The translations under genes and the position numbers were made by a program. A stretch of 64,000 nt of DNA from Candidatus Bathyarchaeota archaeon (GTDB taxonomy: Archaea > Thermoproteota > Bathyarchaeia > 40CM-2-53-6 > DTDX01), in assembly GCA_018396775.1 (NCBI GenBank), contig JAGTRF010000009.1:1-64000 (forward strand), in the 5' to 3' direction. Positions within the stretch are counted from its first letter, which is position 1; the number at the start of each line of letters is the position of its first letter. Under the pieces are notes generated by a model. That model did no database searches, was not told the DNA's origin, and was given only the letters and a program-made list of their open reading frames with translations. Of this stretch, positions 61,393 through 64,000 are shown one piece after another.

Positions 61393-61400
61393 GTTTATAA
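61393..61400 (+). promoter_or_regulatory. Candidate TATA box upstream of the HTH regulator
   Basis: GTTTATAA lies about 40 nt before the start codon, and a start site 25 nt downstream would fall inside the palindrome at 61409-61425. By inspection only. Confidence 0.45.
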
Positions 61401-61408
61401 CTTAATTT

Positions 61409-61425
61409 TAATAACATTGTTATTA
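61409..61425. promoter_or_regulatory. Perfect 17-bp palindrome, candidate autoregulatory operator
   Basis: TAATAAC-ATT-GTTATTA is a perfect inverted repeat with 7-bp arms and a 3-bp spacer, ending exactly where the AGGAGGAG ribosome site begins. Its position over the expected transcription start would block transcription or translation initiation when bound. The downstream gene encodes a helix-turn-helix protein. Confidence 0.6.
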
Positions 61426-61438
61426 GGAGGAGAATTTT

Positions 61439-61759
61439 TTGTCTCTTAAATGCGAAAGCTTTGTTAAAAAGTTTCTTCCAGCCTTTAGATCTTTAGTTGT
61501 TAAAGAGCTTATTGAAAAATATAAGTTTTCTCAAATTGAAGCTGCCGATAAGCTTAGAGTAACTCAAGCTGCTATAAGCCAATATTTTCACTCAAAAAGG
61601 GGAGGGAAAAAAATTAAAGAATTAGAAGCCGCTCAGTTATTTAAGCCTTTAATCGAGGAGGTAGCGCGTAAAATAGCTGAAGATAAGCTCTTAGAAGTGG
61701 ATGTGGAGTTTTGTAAATTTTGCAAAGCTTTAAGAGATTTTAAGCTTGAAAAAACGTGA
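61439..61759 (+). CDS. HTH transcription regulator (COG2522-like)
   Basis: This 106-residue regulator starts at TTG 61439 behind AGGAGGAG. The helix-turn-helix is at about 25-50 (KYKFSQIEAADKLRVTQAAI SQYF). The C-terminus has C95 and C98 (FCKFCKAL), which could bind a metal or an Fe-S cluster. It is followed 37 bp later by sufS in the same direction, so it could regulate sulfur/Fe-S supply in response to Fe-S status. That link is inferred from position. Confidence 0.83.
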   Translation: MSLKCESFVKKFLPAFRSLVVKELIEKYKFSQIEAADKLRVTQAAISQYFHSKRGGKKIKELEAAQLFKPLIEEVARKIAEDKLLEVDVEFCKFCKALRDFKLEKT

Positions 61760-61796
61760 ACTATTTCCATTAATTTAATATTTAAAATTTTATAAT

Positions 61797-63014
61797 GTGA
61801 TTAATTTGTTTAACGTTGAAGAGATTAGAAAAGATTTTCCAATTCTTAACTCAGGTTTAATATATTTTGATAATGCTGCAAGCAGTTTAACTCCTGAACC
61901 AGTAATTCAAAAAATGCTTGAGTTTTACAGATGGTATAGAGCTAATGTTGAAAGAAGTGTCCACAAACTTTCTCAAAAAGCAAGTAAAGCATATGAAGAG
62001 GCTCGAGTTAAAATTGCTAAATTCATAAATGCTAATGCTGAAAATGAAATAATAATCACTAAGAACACGACTGAAGGAATAAATCTTGTTGCTAATGGAA
62101 TAAACTGGCGAAAAGGCGATAAAATAGTGACTACGCTTATAGAGCATCACTCAAACTTCATAGTTTGGTTAAGGCTTAAACAAAGGTTTGGCGTGAAAAT
62201 TGAAATAATTAAACCAGATAAAGAAGGAAAATTTAACATTAAAGATTTTGAGAACGCTGTAGATGAAAAAACAAAGCTTTTAGCAATTACTCACACCTCA
62301 AATGTTTTAGGTTCAATAACACCTGTAAAAGAATTAGCTAAAATAGCTCATAACGTTAAAGCTCAAATATTAATTGATGGAGCCCAATCAACTCCTCATA
62401 TGCCTATTAACGTTAAGGAGATTAACTGTGATTATTTCGCTTTTTCAGGCCATAAAATGCTTGGCCCAACAGGAATAGGCGTATTATATATTGAGGAGGA
62501 GCACCTTAAAGAAGTTGAACCATTAGCTATAGGAGGAGGAACTATAAGCGAAGTTTCATCAAATTTCTATGCTCTTAATGAAAGCCCAATGCGTTTTGAA
62601 GCTGGAACACCGCCTATAGCTGAAGCTATAGGGTTAGGAGCAGCAATAGATTACTTAATGAAAATTGGCTTAGGAGATGTTGAAGCATATGAAAAAAAAC
62701 TAATTGAAAAAATTGATTCAGAATTAAGAAAAATAGATAAAGTTGAAGTTTATGGACCAAAAGAACCTAATAAAAAAATTGGAATAACATCATTTAATAT
62801 TAAAGGTTTAAATCCTCATGATGTAGCTTTAACTCTTGACGCTTCAGCTAATATAATGGTTAGATCAGGTTATCATTGCGCTATGCCATTAACTAAAGAG
62901 TTGCTAGGGTTAAGCGAAGGCTCTGTTAGAGCAAGCCTTTACCTTTATAATACTATAGAAGAAATTGAAAAATTTATTTCAATAATCAATGAAATTAGTA
63001 AAACTTTAGCATAA
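61797..63014 (+). CDS. sufS: SufS-type (class II) cysteine desulfurase
   Basis: This 405-residue PLP enzyme begins at GTG 61797. IYFDNAASSLTPEPVIQKML, TTEGINLVANGINW, the PLP lysine K220 (FSGHKMLGPTGIG) and the persulfide cysteine C361 (RSGYHCAMP) are all in place. It mobilises sulfur for Fe-S clusters and tRNA thiolation. Followed 26 bp later by a class I-type paralogue. Confidence 0.93.
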   Translation: MINLFNVEEIRKDFPILNSGLIYFDNAASSLTPEPVIQKMLEFYRWYRANVERSVHKLSQKASKAYEEARVKIAKFINANAENEIIITKNTTEGINLVANGINWRKGDKIVTTLIEHHSNFIVWLRLKQRFGVKIEIIKPDKEGKFNIKDFENAVDEKTKLLAITHTSNVLGSITPVKELAKIAHNVKAQILIDGAQSTPHMPINVKEINCDYFAFSGHKMLGPTGIGVLYIEEEHLKEVEPLAIGGGTISEVSSNFYALNESPMRFEAGTPPIAEAIGLGAAIDYLMKIGLGDVEAYEKKLIEKIDSELRKIDKVEVYGPKEPNKKIGITSFNIKGLNPHDVALTLDASANIMVRSGYHCAMPLTKELLGLSEGSVRASLYLYNTIEEIEKFISIINEISKTLA

Positions 63015-63040
63015 AATAACTGTTGAATGGTGATTTAATT

Positions 63041-64000
63041 TTGAAGGTTTATTTAGATAATGGATCTACCACACCTGTTTTAAAAGAAGTTGTTGAGGCT
63101 ATGCTTCCTTATTTTACAGAAAAATATGGTCATCCATTATTTATTTACTCTCTTGGAAGAGAAAGCTATGATGCTGTTGAAGCTGCTAAAGAAATTATCG
63201 CGAATACAGTTAATGCCTCTCCTGAAGGAGTAATTTTTACTTCAAGCGGTACAGAAGCTAACGATATAGCTATTCGAGGTGTAGCTTACGCTAATAAAAT
63301 GAAAGGTAATCATATAATTACAACTAAAATTGAAAATCCATCGGTATTAAGAGTTATGGAGGCTTTAGAAAAAGAGGGATTTAAAATAGATTATTTAAAT
63401 GTTGATAAAGAAGGTTTTGTAGATTTAAATCAGCTTAAAGAAAAGTTAAGCAATAAAACAATACTGGTTAGCGTTATGCATGTTAATGATGAAATAGGCA
63501 CAATAGAACCTATAAAAGCTATTGGAGAAACATTAAAAACGTTAAAAAGTAAAGTGTATTTTCATGTGGATGCAGCAGCTTCTTATGGCAAAGTTCCAAT
63601 AGATTTTGAAGATATGAATATAGATTTGCTTAGCATTAGCGCTCATAAAATTCATGGACCGAAAGGTGTAGGTGCATTAATTATAAGAGAGGATGTAAAA
63701 ATAACTCCAACGCAACATGGATACATATCATTATTTAATTTAAAACCTGGAACAGAAAATGTTCCTGGCATAGTTGGATTTAGCAAGGCAGCTGAATTAG
63801 CTTTTAAAGATTTTAACTCTAATACAGCCTATATGGTTAAGCTTAGAGATAAGTTAATTAAGGGAATTCAGGAAACTATTCCAGATGTAATTCTTCATGG
63901 TCCAATTGGAGATAAAAGAAGCCCTGCAAACGTAAATTTCTCTTTTAAATATGTTGAAGGAGAATCGATTATGCTTCATTTAGATTTGCGAGGAATTGCT
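63041..64000 (+). CDS. NifS/IscS-like aminotransferase class V protein, 3' truncated by window end
   Basis: The TTG-started frame runs 320 codons to the window end. MKVYLDNGSTTPVLKEVVEA, TSSGTEANDIAIRG, the PLP lysine K203 (SAHKIHGPKGVGAL) and GTENVPGIVGFSKAAEL place it with class I cysteine desulfurases. Two normally invariant features differ: the PLP-stacking His in E-H-x-(S/A)-V is Asn (IENPSVL), and the GGGQE segment is absent (TQHGYISLFNLKPGTENVPG). The active-site Cys would lie beyond the window. It may have a changed reaction. Confidence 0.85.
   Translation, partial: MKVYLDNGSTTPVLKEVVEAMLPYFTEKYGHPLFIYSLGRESYDAVEAAKEIIANTVNASPEGVIFTSSGTEANDIAIRGVAYANKMKGNHIITTKIENPSVLRVMEALEKEGFKIDYLNVDKEGFVDLNQLKEKLSNKTILVSVMHVNDEIGTIEPIKAIGETLKTLKSKVYFHVDAAASYGKVPIDFEDMNIDLLSISAHKIHGPKGVGALIIREDVKITPTQHGYISLFNLKPGTENVPGIVGFSKAAELAFKDFNSNTAYMVKLRDKLIKGIQETIPDVILHGPIGDKRSPANVNFSFKYVEGESIMLHLDLRGIA

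Noticed and set aside
1-64000. CRISPR arrays, rRNA genes, replication origin
   Set aside because: No regularly spaced repeats, rRNA segments, or Orc1/Cdc6 gene with origin boxes were seen.

Overview
The window is chromosomal DNA from an AT-rich archaeon, most likely of the TACK group. A Bathyarchaeia-like lineage is my best guess, but it is an inference because no rRNA is present. The archaeal signature genes are TBP, TFE-alpha, MBF1, Alba, HerA-NurA, aTrm56, archaeal CCA-adding enzyme, ribosomal protein S1e/S3Ae, pantoate kinase, a short PurA, a Hef-type helicase without its nuclease, and the corrinoid iron-sulfur protein subunits of an acetyl-CoA decarbonylase/synthase. TTG starts behind strong Shine-Dalgarno sequences are common.

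Layout. (1) Positions 1-7.7 kb are accessory. They hold a broken VapBC pair; a visibly GC-richer three-gene unit (CHASE4 histidine kinase, stand-alone receiver, and an MshEN/GspE_N-glycosyltransferase 2 whose catalytic domain seems to carry an inserted PRC-barrel); a second broken AbrB/PIN pair; and a HEPN/nucleotidyltransferase pair. (2) 7.9-11.6 kb is a purF-purD-purN purine operon. (3) 12.3-20 kb holds a B12-binding radical SAM protein, a truncated PfkB remnant, the nickel-insertion ATPase CooC, the CdhD/CdhE corrinoid protein genes and a tungstate ABC transporter (tupABC). (4) 20-40 kb is mostly housekeeping: a DUF2330 surface protein, S3Ae, sugar-nucleotide synthesis, YchF, Hef helicase, PAC2, PUA, homoserine kinase, two Lrp-type proteins, the MBF1-Trm56-TFE-HD cluster, an ECF S-component with pantoate kinase, and assorted enzymes including a 57-residue zinc protein. 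(5) 40-42.3 kb is a second accessory patch. It has a VapBC pair with no normal toxin start, an intact AbrB/PIN pair, an integrase remnant, and a tRNA-Pro(GGG) gene with two introns. (6) 42.4-64 kb is again core: HerA-NurA, COG2112 kinase, Cca, ThpR, alcohol dehydrogenase, nicotinamidase, ArgS, Ogg2, TBP, an ArsR regulator, GlmS, PurA, Alba, AhcY, core MetE, a GT39 mannosyltransferase, an HTH regulator with a palindromic site, SufS, and the start of a second, divergent cysteine-desulfurase-like gene.

How the genes fit together. CooC, CdhDE and the tungstate importer point to a Wood-Ljungdahl type C1 metabolism with nickel and tungsten enzymes. A core-type methionine synthase (no N-terminal folate domain) next to S-adenosylhomocysteine hydrolase suggests that methionine is made from a corrinoid-bound methyl group, possibly the CdhDE protein itself. 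PurN indicates a formyl-folate type donor for purine synthesis.

Most notable. The tRNA-Pro gene can be folded by eye into two bulge-helix-bulge introns, one at 37/38 and one in the T-loop at 59/60. An N-terminal tyrosine-recombinase remnant lies directly downstream of it. The kinase-receiver-glycosyltransferase unit looks like an archaeal two-component system wired to a surface polysaccharide synthase.
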